A stretch of 64,000 bases of DNA, taken from positions 19,825-83,824 of the forward strand of contig JAVBOL010000009.1 in NCBI GenBank assembly GCA_031550615.1, in the 5' to 3' direction. This document shows, one piece after another, positions 49,069-56,499 of this stretch. The notes below the pieces were generated by a model, which saw nothing but the letters and a program-made list of their open reading frames with translations, did no database searches and had not been told where the DNA came from. The position numbers and the translations under genes are program-made. This stretch comes from JAVBOW01 sp031550615 (GTDB lineage Bacteria; Bacteroidota; Bacteroidia; Bacteroidales; Rikenellaceae). The stretch's first letter is position 1, and every line of letters begins with the position of its first letter.

Positions 49069-50655
49069 CTACCTGGGCGAACCCCAGCCGCCGTATTTAT
49101 TGGTAAGCGGCCACACGCGGCCCTTGCGGAAGGTGCAGGTCGACATGCGCAGTACGGGGCAGAACTGCACCCTCTTATACTCGTTGCGGTTGACCATGCG
49201 GTATACCCTTTCGACGGTCGAAGGTTCGAAGCCGGCGCTCATGATCTCCTCGCGGTGCTGTCCCTCTTCGATCATCCGGTAGAGGATCGCGTCCAACTCG
49301 TCATAGGCCGGCAGCGAATCGGAGTCCTTCTGCTCGGGACGCAACTCGGCGGACGGCTCCTTGTCTATCGTGTTAACAGGGATTATCTCCCCGCTGCGGT
49401 TGATGTGGCGCGCCAGGTCGTAAACTTCGCTCTTATAGAGGTCGCCGATCACGCTCAGCGAACCCGCGCTGTCGCCGTACATGGTACCGTAGCCGACCGC
49501 CAACTCGCTCTTATTGGATGTGTTGAGCAGCATATATCCGAACTTGTTGCACAGCGCCATAAGGAACACCATGCGAAGGCGGGCTTGCATATTCTCCTCC
49601 GTTACGTCGAACTGTGTTTCGCCGAATACACCCCTCAGCTCATTCAACGCCGCGTCGTAGGTCGCCGAAATGGGCACTATGTCATACTGCACGCCCAGGT
49701 TTTCGGCCAGGCGGCGCGCATCGTCGACCGAATGGTCCGACGAGTAGACCGAGGGGAGCATCATCACCCGCACGTTTTCCGCCCCGAGCACCTCGGCGGC
49801 CAGGGCCAGCACCACCGCGGAGTCGATGCCGCCCGAGAGTCCGAGCGCAGCTTTCGTAAAACCATTTTTACGGAAATAGTCGCCCAGCCCGAGTTTTATG
49901 GCGTTGTAGACGTTGGCCGTCTTGTTCTGGTATGGTATCTTGATCGCGGGGTTGGCCTTGTCAAGGTCTACCACCGCAAGGTCTTCGGCGAAGTTCTTCA
50001 GCAGGGCGATCGCCTCGCCCTTAGGGTTGAACACCGACGACGAGCCGTCATAGACCACGTCGGTCTGTCCGCCCACGCAGTTCACGAAAGCCACGTTCTT
50101 GCCGGTGGTAAAGGCCAGTTTGCCCAGGAAGTCGTAGCGTTGCTCGACGATGCCGCGCGCATAGGGGCTCAGGGCGATATTCACGATCGTGTCGGCGTAG
50201 TCGCCGTAGTGCTGCTCCTGGCGTATGTCGTCGCCCAGCACGATAGCCACCTTATGTCCGGCGACCTTTATATATTCGACCCCTTTCGAGGGCACGATAT
50301 GGCGCACCTCGTCGCGTGAGTTGACGTATTTCTTGCCGGCGTAGCGGATCACCTTGCGGTCTTTGATCACCGCCGCGGCGCTGATAGTGCGGTTTTCGTG
50401 TTGCAGGGGCAGCCCTATGACAGCCGTGATATCGTCGCAATGCGAGGCTATCTCCACCAGCGCCTCCTCGCACAGGTCGAGGAAAGTGACCTTATTGAGC
50501 AGGTCGTATGCCGGCGCGCCGCTTATGGCCTGTTCGCTCAGGCACACCAGGTCGGCGCCCTGCGATTTGGCCCTGATTATCGAATTGACGATGCGGAGTT
50601 TATTCTCCTCGAAGTCGCCTACGGTGAAATTTAACTGAGCGAGAGCGATTTTCAT
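49069..50655 (-). CDS. nadE: Glutamine-dependent NAD+ synthetase
   Basis: A 528-residue two-domain enzyme for the last step of NAD synthesis. The N-terminal nitrilase-type glutaminase (residues 1-245) has LVCLSEQAISGAPAYDLLNK (Glu), DKVVIRY-type Lys region and FVNCVGGQTDVVYDGSSSVF (Cys nucleophile near 175). The C-terminal synthetase (about 260-528) has the PP-loop ALGLSGGIDSAVVLALAAEV. The start at 50655 (MKIALAQLNFTVGDF) matches the family; an ATG 18 nt upstream is less likely. A 130-nt structured leader and a -7 box at 50788 precede it. A pentapeptide-repeat gene follows after 2 nt. Confidence 0.95.
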   Translation of the reverse strand: MKIALAQLNFTVGDFEENKLRIVNSIIRAKSQGADLVCLSEQAISGAPAYDLLNKVTFLDLCEEALVEIASHCDDITAVIGLPLQHENRTISAAAVIKDRKVIRYAGKKYVNSRDEVRHIVPSKGVEYIKVAGHKVAIVLGDDIRQEQHYGDYADTIVNIALSPYARGIVEQRYDFLGKLAFTTGKNVAFVNCVGGQTDVVYDGSSSVFNPKGEAIALLKNFAEDLAVVDLDKANPAIKIPYQNKTANVYNAIKLGLGDYFRKNGFTKAALGLSGGIDSAVVLALAAEVLGAENVRVMMLPSVYSSDHSVDDARRLAENLGVQYDIVPISATYDAALNELRGVFGETQFDVTEENMQARLRMVFLMALCNKFGYMLLNTSNKSELAVGYGTMYGDSAGSLSVIGDLYKSEVYDLARHINRSGEIIPVNTIDKEPSAELRPEQKDSDSLPAYDELDAILYRMIEEGQHREEIMSAGFEPSTVERVYRMVNRNEYKRVQFCPVLRMSTCTFRKGRVWPLTNKYGGWGSPR

Positions 50656-50783
50656 AGCCTGTCCGTAATGCAAATTTAACGTTGCCGCACCGGGGGAGGT
50701 TTTCCAACGGCCTGGAGTTCCCTGGGTTTACTTCGGGATTATTCCCAGATCCGGTCGGCAGCCCCCGGGGCATACTTTTTTCG
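50656..50783 (-). ncRNA. Structured 5' leader of nadE (candidate regulatory RNA)
   Basis: From the predicted start near 50783 to the nadE ATG. Helix A pairs 50756-50760 with 50683-50687 (TGCCG/CGGCA) and continues 50751-50754 with 50690-50693 (CCGG/CCGG). Inside it, 50744-50748 pairs with 50722-50726 (CTGGG/CCCAG). An alternative helix B pairs 50762-50768 with 50690-50696 (CCGGGGG/CCCCCGG, 7 bp) and excludes the CCGG part of A. No known riboswitch consensus was recognised by eye. It could also be an independent small RNA. Confidence 0.5.
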
Positions 50784-50787
50784 GGTG

Positions 50788-50795
50788 CAAAGATA
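50788..50795 (-). promoter_or_regulatory. -7 box for nadE
   Basis: TATCTTTG on the minus strand, 132 nt upstream of the nadE start. A TTG (50818-50820) stands 22 nt further up, slightly beyond the usual spacing. Confidence 0.55.
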
Positions 50796-50853
50796 CGACA
50801 TTTAGATAGAAGTGCCGCAAAAAAGGGCTGAAATAAAAATTTAGCAGTTAATT

Positions 50854-50884
50854 TTGCGAAATATAAAAAAGTTACCTACCTTTG
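50854..50884 (+). promoter_or_regulatory. Promoter of tRNA-Phe
   Basis: TTG (50854-50856), a 20-nt spacer and TACCTTTG (50877-50884), an exact consensus, 64 nt before the tRNA. Confidence 0.75.
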
Positions 50885-50948
50885 CACCCGCTTATCGAGT
50901 TAAACCAGTTTTGGTCAAAATACCTGACAAGCGGCAAACAAAAATGTT

Positions 50949-51021
<73 letters not shown>

Positions 51022-51030
51022 CTGAAAATC

Positions 51031-51060
51031 AAGCAGTTACAGAAATGTGGCTGCTTTTTT
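51031..51060 (+). terminator. Terminator of tRNA-Phe
   Basis: An 11-bp RNA stem (51031-51041 with 51046-51056, including two U-G pairs) with a GAAA-type tetraloop (51042-51045), followed by a T-run to 51060. Confidence 0.8.
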
Positions 51061-51144
51061 ATGCCTTTTCGGGTGGGTCTTACTGTGGTTTTAGCTTTGA
51101 GTTAAACCGAGAGTTAATGTGTATTTATCTAAAGATCCAAAGTT

Positions 51145-51945
51145 ATGGTCTTAAAATTCAGGCTCAAATTTATAGGTAGCCTACTTTTGCTCATTGCATT
51201 TATGGCTGTATCATGTAATAAAGAGGAATCTTACGATCCGATTACATTATCATATAACGCATACGGGCCTGTTTTTGACAACCAATCGAAACGGATAACT
51301 ATACAGATGTTCAACGAGTCCCTGCCGCTCCTCATTAACGGCGGCGATGGGCGTTTCAGCATCACCAACAACAGCGAAAGCGTTATCGGTTACACGCTCG
51401 ACGGTAAAACCCTGACGCTCCAGGCTGTTTCATATGGCACAGGCAGCATCGTAATCCATGATAAGTCCGGCAACAGCTACACTCTTGAAGTCTTTGTGCA
51501 AGTCAAGGTTTCTTCCTATGCCATCGTCAGGGGGAATGATATGGATATATTGAGAAAAGCTCAGCTGGAAGAGCAAATAATTGCCGATGCGCCTAAGGGG
51601 ATATGGCAATTCAATACCTATATACTCGAGACCGGTAAAGAATTCAAAAGCAAACTGTTCCTTACGGACGCGGAAAATTCCGAATATAAAGAGTACGATA
51701 GTGTGGTGCAGGGAGATGTCCCCGGCGGCCAGACATCTCCTCCGGCCCAGGTGGAGACCTGGATAACTATGAAATCGGATACAGAGGAATTTTTGTTGTT
51801 CATTTGCCAACCGTTTATACTTGATAACGGGAAATTTATCAGGGGCTACAACCTGATAAGGGACGTAAAGGATAGGTACATTGCCGAATATCCGGAAATA
51901 ACGCATGCCTTCGAAGTGCAGTCGTATTATTCCCTGCAGGACTAA
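51145..51945 (+). CDS. Hypothetical lipoprotein
   Basis: A 266-residue protein that I cannot place in a family. Signal peptide with lipobox (LLLIAFMAVSC, lipidated Cys at residue 24), then NKEES, a charge pattern like the export signal that places Bacteroidetes lipoproteins on the cell surface. Residues 30-125 resemble a small beta-sandwich (SVIGYTLDGKTLTLQAVSYG, then TGSIVIHDKSGNSYTLEVFV); the rest (130-266) has a second alpha/beta part with IIADAPKGIWQFNTYILETG. Codon and base use is visibly more AT-rich than in the flanking genes, and it sits between two tRNA genes, so recent acquisition is likely. No promoter was recognised. Confidence 0.8.
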   Translation: MVLKFRLKFIGSLLLLIAFMAVSCNKEESYDPITLSYNAYGPVFDNQSKRITIQMFNESLPLLINGGDGRFSITNNSESVIGYTLDGKTLTLQAVSYGTGSIVIHDKSGNSYTLEVFVQVKVSSYAIVRGNDMDILRKAQLEEQIIADAPKGIWQFNTYILETGKEFKSKLFLTDAENSEYKEYDSVVQGDVPGGQTSPPAQVETWITMKSDTEEFLLFICQPFILDNGKFIRGYNLIRDVKDRYIAEYPEITHAFEVQSYYSLQD

Positions 51946-52284
51946 ATAATATGAATCTGTACGGTTGCTTATATGTTTGTTATAAGAAAGAGGCTTTAAT
52001 CCCTTAGGAGTTCTTCAAAGGTCTCGAAACTCATTAATCATACCCCCCTTATATCCTTTTATATTTCTTCTCGTGGTAATACGAGTAATTTATATTTGTT
52101 CATATATTCCTCACATGGTAAAACATTAAGGCGCTAATAATTTGCCACTTACAAAAACACCTTGCTGACATTATATATAGTACTGTGTACTATGAGAGTT
52201 CAAGGTACTTTTCTTCTATCGTGACTTTATCATCTCCCCACATAATATCTGCAGAATACGAATCATAGGTACAAATTTATAAAA
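51946..52284. other. AT-rich gene-free interval with small palindromes
   Basis: No coding sequence is supported here. The stretch is much more AT-rich than the rest of the window. It contains a 7-3-7 palindrome (ATAGTAC at 52177-52183 and GTACTAT at 52187-52193) nested inside an outer ACCTTG/CAAGGT pair (52159-52164, 52201-52206), and a CTCGT/ACGAG hairpin (52070-52085). No transposase remnant or tRNA-derived direct repeat was seen. Confidence 0.6.
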
Positions 52285-52327
52285 ACACGCACAGTTTTAG
52301 CATTTGTATGCGTAAAACCGTGCGTGT
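52285..52327 (-). terminator. Terminator of tRNA-Ser
   Basis: A 15-bp inverted repeat with one mismatch (52285-52299 with 52313-52327), extended by an inner GCAT/ATGC pair. On the minus strand it is followed by a TTTTTATAAA run, downstream of tRNA-Ser. Confidence 0.85.
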
Positions 52328-52357
52328 CTTGCGTAGTTTGCTGATTTTCAGCTATTT

Positions 52358-52445
<88 letters not shown>

Positions 52446-52450
52446 GGGTG

Positions 52451-52480
52451 CAAAAGTATGCTAATTATCCGGTTTTGCAA
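52451..52480 (-). promoter_or_regulatory. Promoter of tRNA-Ser
   Basis: On the minus strand TTG (52478-52480), a 19-nt spacer and TACTTTTG (52451-52458), ending 5 nt before the mature tRNA 5' end, so the precursor has almost no 5' leader. Confidence 0.75.
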
Positions 52481-52512
52481 AAAAACTTTGTCATAATGGC
52501 CCCCTAAGGTGA

Positions 52513-52541
52513 TTGTATTTAGGATTTCATGGTTATATTTG
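52513..52541 (+). promoter_or_regulatory. Promoter of the HU-like gene
   Basis: TTG (52513-52515), an 18-nt spacer and TATATTTG (52534-52541), 60 nt before the start codon. Confidence 0.6.
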
Positions 52542-52601
52542 CGGCTGCCACCCTCTCTTTGCGCAGACACTCCACCCCATATACTATAACCCGAAGCGCT
52601 T

Positions 52602-52874
52602 ATGAATAAGACTCAACTTGTGGAACAGATCGCCCTGCAAACGGGCATCCGGAAGGTAGATGCGCGAAAATGCGTCGATGCATTGATACAGGCAACGGCC
52701 ACGGCGTTGCAGCAGGGAGAGAAGATAACCCTTACCGGGCTGGGAACTTTCTCGGTGTCAAAGACAAAGGGACGCATCGGAAGACATCCGCGAACGGGGG
52801 CGTCGATCAGGATCGCACCGCGTAACGCAGTCAGGTTCCGACCGGGAAGTGACCTTACGGCCCTGGTGCAATAA
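52602..52874 (+). CDS. HU-family DNA-binding protein
   Basis: A 90-residue histone-like protein. Helical N-terminal half (NKTQLVEQIALQTGIRKVDA), the beta-core signature EKITLTGLGTFSVSKTKGR, and the DNA-clamping arm RIGRHPRTGASIRIAPRNAV with the intercalating Pro in the usual place. It matches the HU/IHF length. It bends and compacts DNA. It has its own promoter and terminator, and several HU paralogues are normal in this phylum, so it is not named further. Confidence 0.95.
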   Translation: MNKTQLVEQIALQTGIRKVDARKCVDALIQATATALQQGEKITLTGLGTFSVSKTKGRIGRHPRTGASIRIAPRNAVRFRPGSDLTALVQ

Positions 52875-52898
52875 CCTGGACCCGGCATAAGTGGCGCC

Positions 52899-52934
52899 GT
52901 TCATCCTTGCGGGGATGAACCGTGTCGCTTTTTT
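52899..52934 (+). terminator. Terminator of the HU-like gene
   Basis: An 8-bp stem (GTTCATCC with GGATGAAC, 6-nt loop) plus a looser outer part, followed by six T residues. The lspA -7 box begins just after it. Confidence 0.65.
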
Positions 52935-52937
52935 GTA

Positions 52938-52945
52938 TATATTTG
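52938..52945 (+). promoter_or_regulatory. -7 box for lspA-cysE-synthase
   Basis: TATATTTG, 29 nt before the lspA start. The TTG element is not evident because the HU terminator lies there. Confidence 0.5.
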
Positions 52946-52974
52946 CAACTCACAAGCGTCTTTTTTCGGAAGTT

Positions 52975-53589
52975 ATGTCTAAAAAAATATTATCTAAACC
53001 AGGTATCGCCATAATTATCTGCCTGTTGCTGCTGCTCGACCAGACCGTCAAGATATGGATCAAGACGCACATGACCCTCGATCAGAGCATCACCGTTTTC
53101 CCGGACTGGTTTTTTATCCGCTTTATCGAAAATCCGGGCGCCGCGTTCGGGTTCCAGTTGGGGGTGAGTTGGGGAAAGCTTGCGCTGAGCCTGTTCCGTA
53201 TAGCAGCCGTGGGCGTGCTGGTGTGGTATATCGGGCACCTGCTCAGGAAGAAAGCGCCAGCCGGGGTGGTCGTCGGATTCTCGCTCATACTGGCCGGGGC
53301 GTTGGGCAATATCCTCGACAGCGCGTTTTATGGCCTTATCTTTTCGGAGTCGACTTTCTGGCAGGCGGCCACGTTCCTGCCCGAGGGCGGCGGATATGCC
53401 GGATTCCTGCACGGCAAGGTGGTCGACATGCTTTATTTTCCGCTCTTTAGCGGCACCTATCCCGCATGGCTGCCGTGGGTTGGGGGTGAGCATTTCCTGT
53501 TTTTCAGCCCCATTTTCAACATCGCGGACAGCTATATCACCTGCGGGGTGATCTATATGCTGATCTTCCAGTACAAGTTTTTCAAGTAG
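52975..53589 (+). CDS. lspA: Lipoprotein signal peptidase
   Basis: A 204-residue four-helix membrane aspartyl protease that cuts prolipoprotein signal peptides. Catalytic Asps are in ALGNILDSAFYGLIF (about residue 105) and FSPIFNIADSYITCG (about 186); RFIENPGAAFGF is the family motif. About 40 residues between the two Asp segments (with EGGGYAGFLHGKVVDMLYFP) are an insertion relative to the E. coli enzyme, as in other Bacteroidetes. The start at 52975 (MSKKILSKPG) is preferred over an in-frame ATG 84 nt upstream that lies inside the HU terminator region. cysE follows after 2 nt. Confidence 0.94.
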   Translation: MSKKILSKPGIAIIICLLLLLDQTVKIWIKTHMTLDQSITVFPDWFFIRFIENPGAAFGFQLGVSWGKLALSLFRIAAVGVLVWYIGHLLRKKAPAGVVVGFSLILAGALGNILDSAFYGLIFSESTFWQAATFLPEGGGYAGFLHGKVVDMLYFPLFSGTYPAWLPWVGGEHFLFFSPIFNIADSYITCGVIYMLIFQYKFFK

Positions 53590-53591
53590 CC

Positions 53592-54401
53592 ATGGGTGAG
53601 AGAGCAAAAAATTTCCCTGCGCGTCTGCACAAGATGACGCGGGCTTTCTATCGCGAGGTGCCTTCCGCGGCCGCGGCGGAGTGCTTCATCGACTCCCTGG
53701 TGGGGGTGTTGTTTCCCCTGCGCGCCGAGCGCAACATGACCCTCAAAGAGGTCGAATTGCGCTGGGAGCAGCTCGAAACGCAGCTTTCGCGCATCGTCTC
53801 GCCCCTCTGCCCCGACCGCGGGTGCGGACAGATCGTCGACGGGTTCTTCAACGAGGTGCCGCTGATCTACGCCTCGCTGATGAAGGACGCCGACATGTAC
53901 AACAGTTGCGACCCAGCGTCGTTCTGCACCGAGGAGGTGATACTCTGCTACCCGGGGTTCTACGCGGTTATGATATACCGATTCTCGAATTTGCTCTACC
54001 GCCTGGGCGTGCCTATCCTGCCGCGCGTGATCTCCGAGTACGCCCACAGCCGCACGGGCATCGACATACACCCAGGCGCGACGATAGGCAAGGGGTTTTA
54101 TATCGACCACGGCACGGGGATAGTGATCGGCGAGACTACGGTCATAGGCCGTAACGTGAAGATCTACCAGGGCGTCACGCTTGGCGCTACGTTCGTCGAC
54201 AAGGAGCTTTCGGGCGTGCGCCGCCACCCGACCATCGGAGACAATGTGATAATTTATGCCGGCAGCACGATCCTGGGCGGCGACACGGTGATAGGGCACG
54301 ACACGGTGATCGGAGGTAACGTCTGGCTCACGGAATCGGTGCCGCCCCATTCCACGGTGTTCCATAAGCCCGAGATAACGATCCGGGGAAACCGCAAGTA
54401 G
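53592..54401 (+). CDS. cysE: Serine O-acetyltransferase
   Basis: A 269-residue enzyme for the first step of cysteine synthesis. A helical N-terminal half (residues 1-150) precedes the left-handed beta-helix of hexapeptide repeats with the catalytic His region HSRTGIDIHPGATIGKGFYI (about 155-174), then DHGTGIVIGETTVIGRNVKI and YQGVTLGATFVD. The C-terminus lacks the final Ile typical of feedback-regulated enzymes in complex with CysK (it ends in GNRK). cysK is not in the window. It lies between lspA (2-nt gap) and the LTA-synthase-like gene (directly abutting). Confidence 0.94.
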   Translation: MGERAKNFPARLHKMTRAFYREVPSAAAAECFIDSLVGVLFPLRAERNMTLKEVELRWEQLETQLSRIVSPLCPDRGCGQIVDGFFNEVPLIYASLMKDADMYNSCDPASFCTEEVILCYPGFYAVMIYRFSNLLYRLGVPILPRVISEYAHSRTGIDIHPGATIGKGFYIDHGTGIVIGETTVIGRNVKIYQGVTLGATFVDKELSGVRRHPTIGDNVIIYAGSTILGGDTVIGHDTVIGGNVWLTESVPPHSTVFHKPEITIRGNRK

Positions 54402-56342
54402 ATGAAATCCTGGATAAACAGCGACCCGGTATGGGCGGTGCGCCGTATGGCTGCGCTTTACCTCGCCATGATGGTGTGCCGCGTGGCCTTTTATATACAT
54501 AACTCGGCGATAATAGGACCGATAGCGTGCGATGAGGTGTGGCACCTTTTCGTGGGCGGACTGCAGTTCGACACGGTGAGCCTGCTGTATGTCTTTTTGC
54601 CATGGGTCGTGGCGGCGTTACTGCCGTTGCGCGCACGTGAAAAAAGGGGTTACCGGGCGGCGCTGTGGTGGTACTACATAATTGTGGCCGCGGCGGTGCT
54701 GCTGGTCAATCTGGGCGACGCGGTATATTTCCACTACGCCTCGAAGCGCTTCACGGCAGAGGAGTTCTTTTACGCCGGCAACGAGAATTCGTTACACATG
54801 GCGCTTAAATTCGCCGCCGAGAACTGGTACCTGGTCGTGATCTGGATCGCTCTGGTGGCTCTGCTCGCGGCGGCGTACGGACGCAAACGCATCCCCCGCA
54901 CGCCGCTGGCCAACCCGTGGGCTTACTACGGGGTCGGCACGGCGGTGCTGCTCACGGCCATAACGCTTTCGATAGGCGGCATCCGCGGCGGGTTCACACG
55001 CACCACGCGCCCCCTCGCCCTGGGCAACGCCACGGCGTGGACCCCCTCGCCCATGAAGGCCAACCTGGTACTCAGCAACCCGTTTTGCGTGCTGCGCACC
55101 ATCGGGGGCGGCAAACTCTCCTACACCAAGTATTTCCCGCAGCAGGAACTCGACAGTATCTTCACTCCTTACCACTATCCCCCGCAGGGCGAAATGTCGC
55201 GGCGCAACGTGATGGTGATAATCCTGGAAAGTTTCTCAGCCGAGCACTCGGCGCTGCTCAACCCCGACCTCTATCCCGACGGAGAGGGCTTCACGCCCTT
55301 CCTCGACTCCCTGATGCGGAGCGGCTTCACCTTCACCGACGCGCACGCCAACGGACGCAAATCCATCGAGGCGCTGCCCTCGGTGCTCTCCTCTATACCT
55401 TCATATAAAACGCCTTTCGTGCTTATGCCCCAGGCTATCGGGCCCTCGTGCCCGTTGCCGGCTTTGTTGGCCGCGGAGGGTTATTCCACCGCCTTTTTCT
55501 GCGGATCCGAGCGCGGCTCGATGGGATTCGGCGCCTACGCGCGCTCGGCGGGGATCAGCGAGCAATTCGGGCGCGAGGATTACCAAAAGGCGCACGGGAT
55601 GGGCGACCACGACGGCTACTGGGGCATCTGGGACGAGCCCTTCCTGCAATTTGTGGGAGAAACCCTCTCCGAACGTCAGCAGCCGCTGTTCGCGACGCTC
55701 TTCACGCTCTCCTCACACCACCCCTTCGTGGTGCCGGCGCAGTATGCCTCCGCGCTGCCGCAGGGCAAGACAAAACTGCATAAGTGCGTGGCATACACCG
55801 ATATGGCCGTAAGACGCTTTTTCGAACGGTTCGGGCAGCAGGAGTGGTTCAAAAACACCATATTCGTCTTCTGCGCCGACCACGTGTCGCCCGAGACTTT
55901 CGCCCCCAAGACCCTCACCCCGGTTGGCGGCACGCATATCATCAGCTTTATCTACGACCACGGGCGGGGTGCCGCAATGTACCCCCACGCCAGCCAGCAG
56001 CTCGACCTGATGCCCACCCTGCTGGGGATGCTCGGCTACGGTAAGCCCTATTTCGCTTTCGGGCGCGACGTGCTGCGTGAGCCGCAGCGCCCCGGCGTGG
56101 CGGTCAACTACTTCAACCAGCGATTTCAGGCGATCACCGACTCGCTGGCCGTCTATTTCGACGAGCGGCAGGTAACTTCGGCATTCGAGCGCCGCGACAC
56201 CCTGCAAAAGCACCCCATTGGCTGCACTCCCGGGGTGGCTGCGACCGAGCGGCTGCTCAAGGCCGCCATACAGCAATACTATTCGCACATCGAGGCAAAA
56301 AGCTTCGTAGTGCCGGCTGATTCGACTAAAACCATGCGATAA
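54402..56342 (+). CDS. LTA-synthase-like phosphoglycerol/phosphoethanolamine transferase
   Basis: A 646-residue membrane enzyme of the alkaline phosphatase/sulfatase superfamily. Five N-terminal helices (within residues 15-195), then a large periplasmic domain from about 255. Metal and nucleophile motifs: VMVIILESFSAEHSALL (Glu), NGRKSIEALPSVLSS (Ser nucleophile, where LTA synthase has Thr), IFVFCADHVSPETFAP (Asp/His) and GGTHIISFIYDHG (His). Similar enzymes add phosphoglycerol or phosphoethanolamine to surface glycans or lipid A. Its ATG directly follows the cysE stop. The substrate cannot be told. Confidence 0.88.
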   Translation: MKSWINSDPVWAVRRMAALYLAMMVCRVAFYIHNSAIIGPIACDEVWHLFVGGLQFDTVSLLYVFLPWVVAALLPLRAREKRGYRAALWWYYIIVAAAVLLVNLGDAVYFHYASKRFTAEEFFYAGNENSLHMALKFAAENWYLVVIWIALVALLAAAYGRKRIPRTPLANPWAYYGVGTAVLLTAITLSIGGIRGGFTRTTRPLALGNATAWTPSPMKANLVLSNPFCVLRTIGGGKLSYTKYFPQQELDSIFTPYHYPPQGEMSRRNVMVIILESFSAEHSALLNPDLYPDGEGFTPFLDSLMRSGFTFTDAHANGRKSIEALPSVLSSIPSYKTPFVLMPQAIGPSCPLPALLAAEGYSTAFFCGSERGSMGFGAYARSAGISEQFGREDYQKAHGMGDHDGYWGIWDEPFLQFVGETLSERQQPLFATLFTLSSHHPFVVPAQYASALPQGKTKLHKCVAYTDMAVRRFFERFGQQEWFKNTIFVFCADHVSPETFAPKTLTPVGGTHIISFIYDHGRGAAMYPHASQQLDLMPTLLGMLGYGKPYFAFGRDVLREPQRPGVAVNYFNQRFQAITDSLAVYFDERQVTSAFERRDTLQKHPIGCTPGVAATERLLKAAIQQYYSHIEAKSFVVPADSTKTMR

Positions 56343-56419
56343 ATAAGCATTTGATATAATATTTTGCTGTAAAAACCTTTTTTTCTGGCCATATGTACAT
56401 TTCATTAATGTAATTATAC

Positions 56420-56427
56420 TATTTTTG
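56420..56427 (+). promoter_or_regulatory. -7 box for the hybrid kinase
   Basis: TATTTTTG in an AT-rich gap. The transcript would start after it, which rules out the earliest in-frame TTG (56425) as start of the kinase and supports the GTG at 56500. Confidence 0.45.
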
Positions 56428-56499
56428 GCTCGATGCCGCATATGCCCTGGCTTAAAGTGCAGTGGGGCCGGTGTTGGTCATGTAACTAAAATTAATGTT

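Noticed and set aside
50740..50760. Similarity of the nadE leader (GGATCTGGGAATAAT on the minus strand) to part of a TPP riboswitch
   Set aside because: The CTGAGA and GCGTAGGGA elements needed for a thi-box are absent, and the downstream gene is not thiamine-related.
52891..52974. 28-residue N-terminal extension of LspA
   Set aside because: The upstream ATG lies just before and inside the HU terminator, ahead of the lspA -7 box, so it would not be on the lspA transcript.
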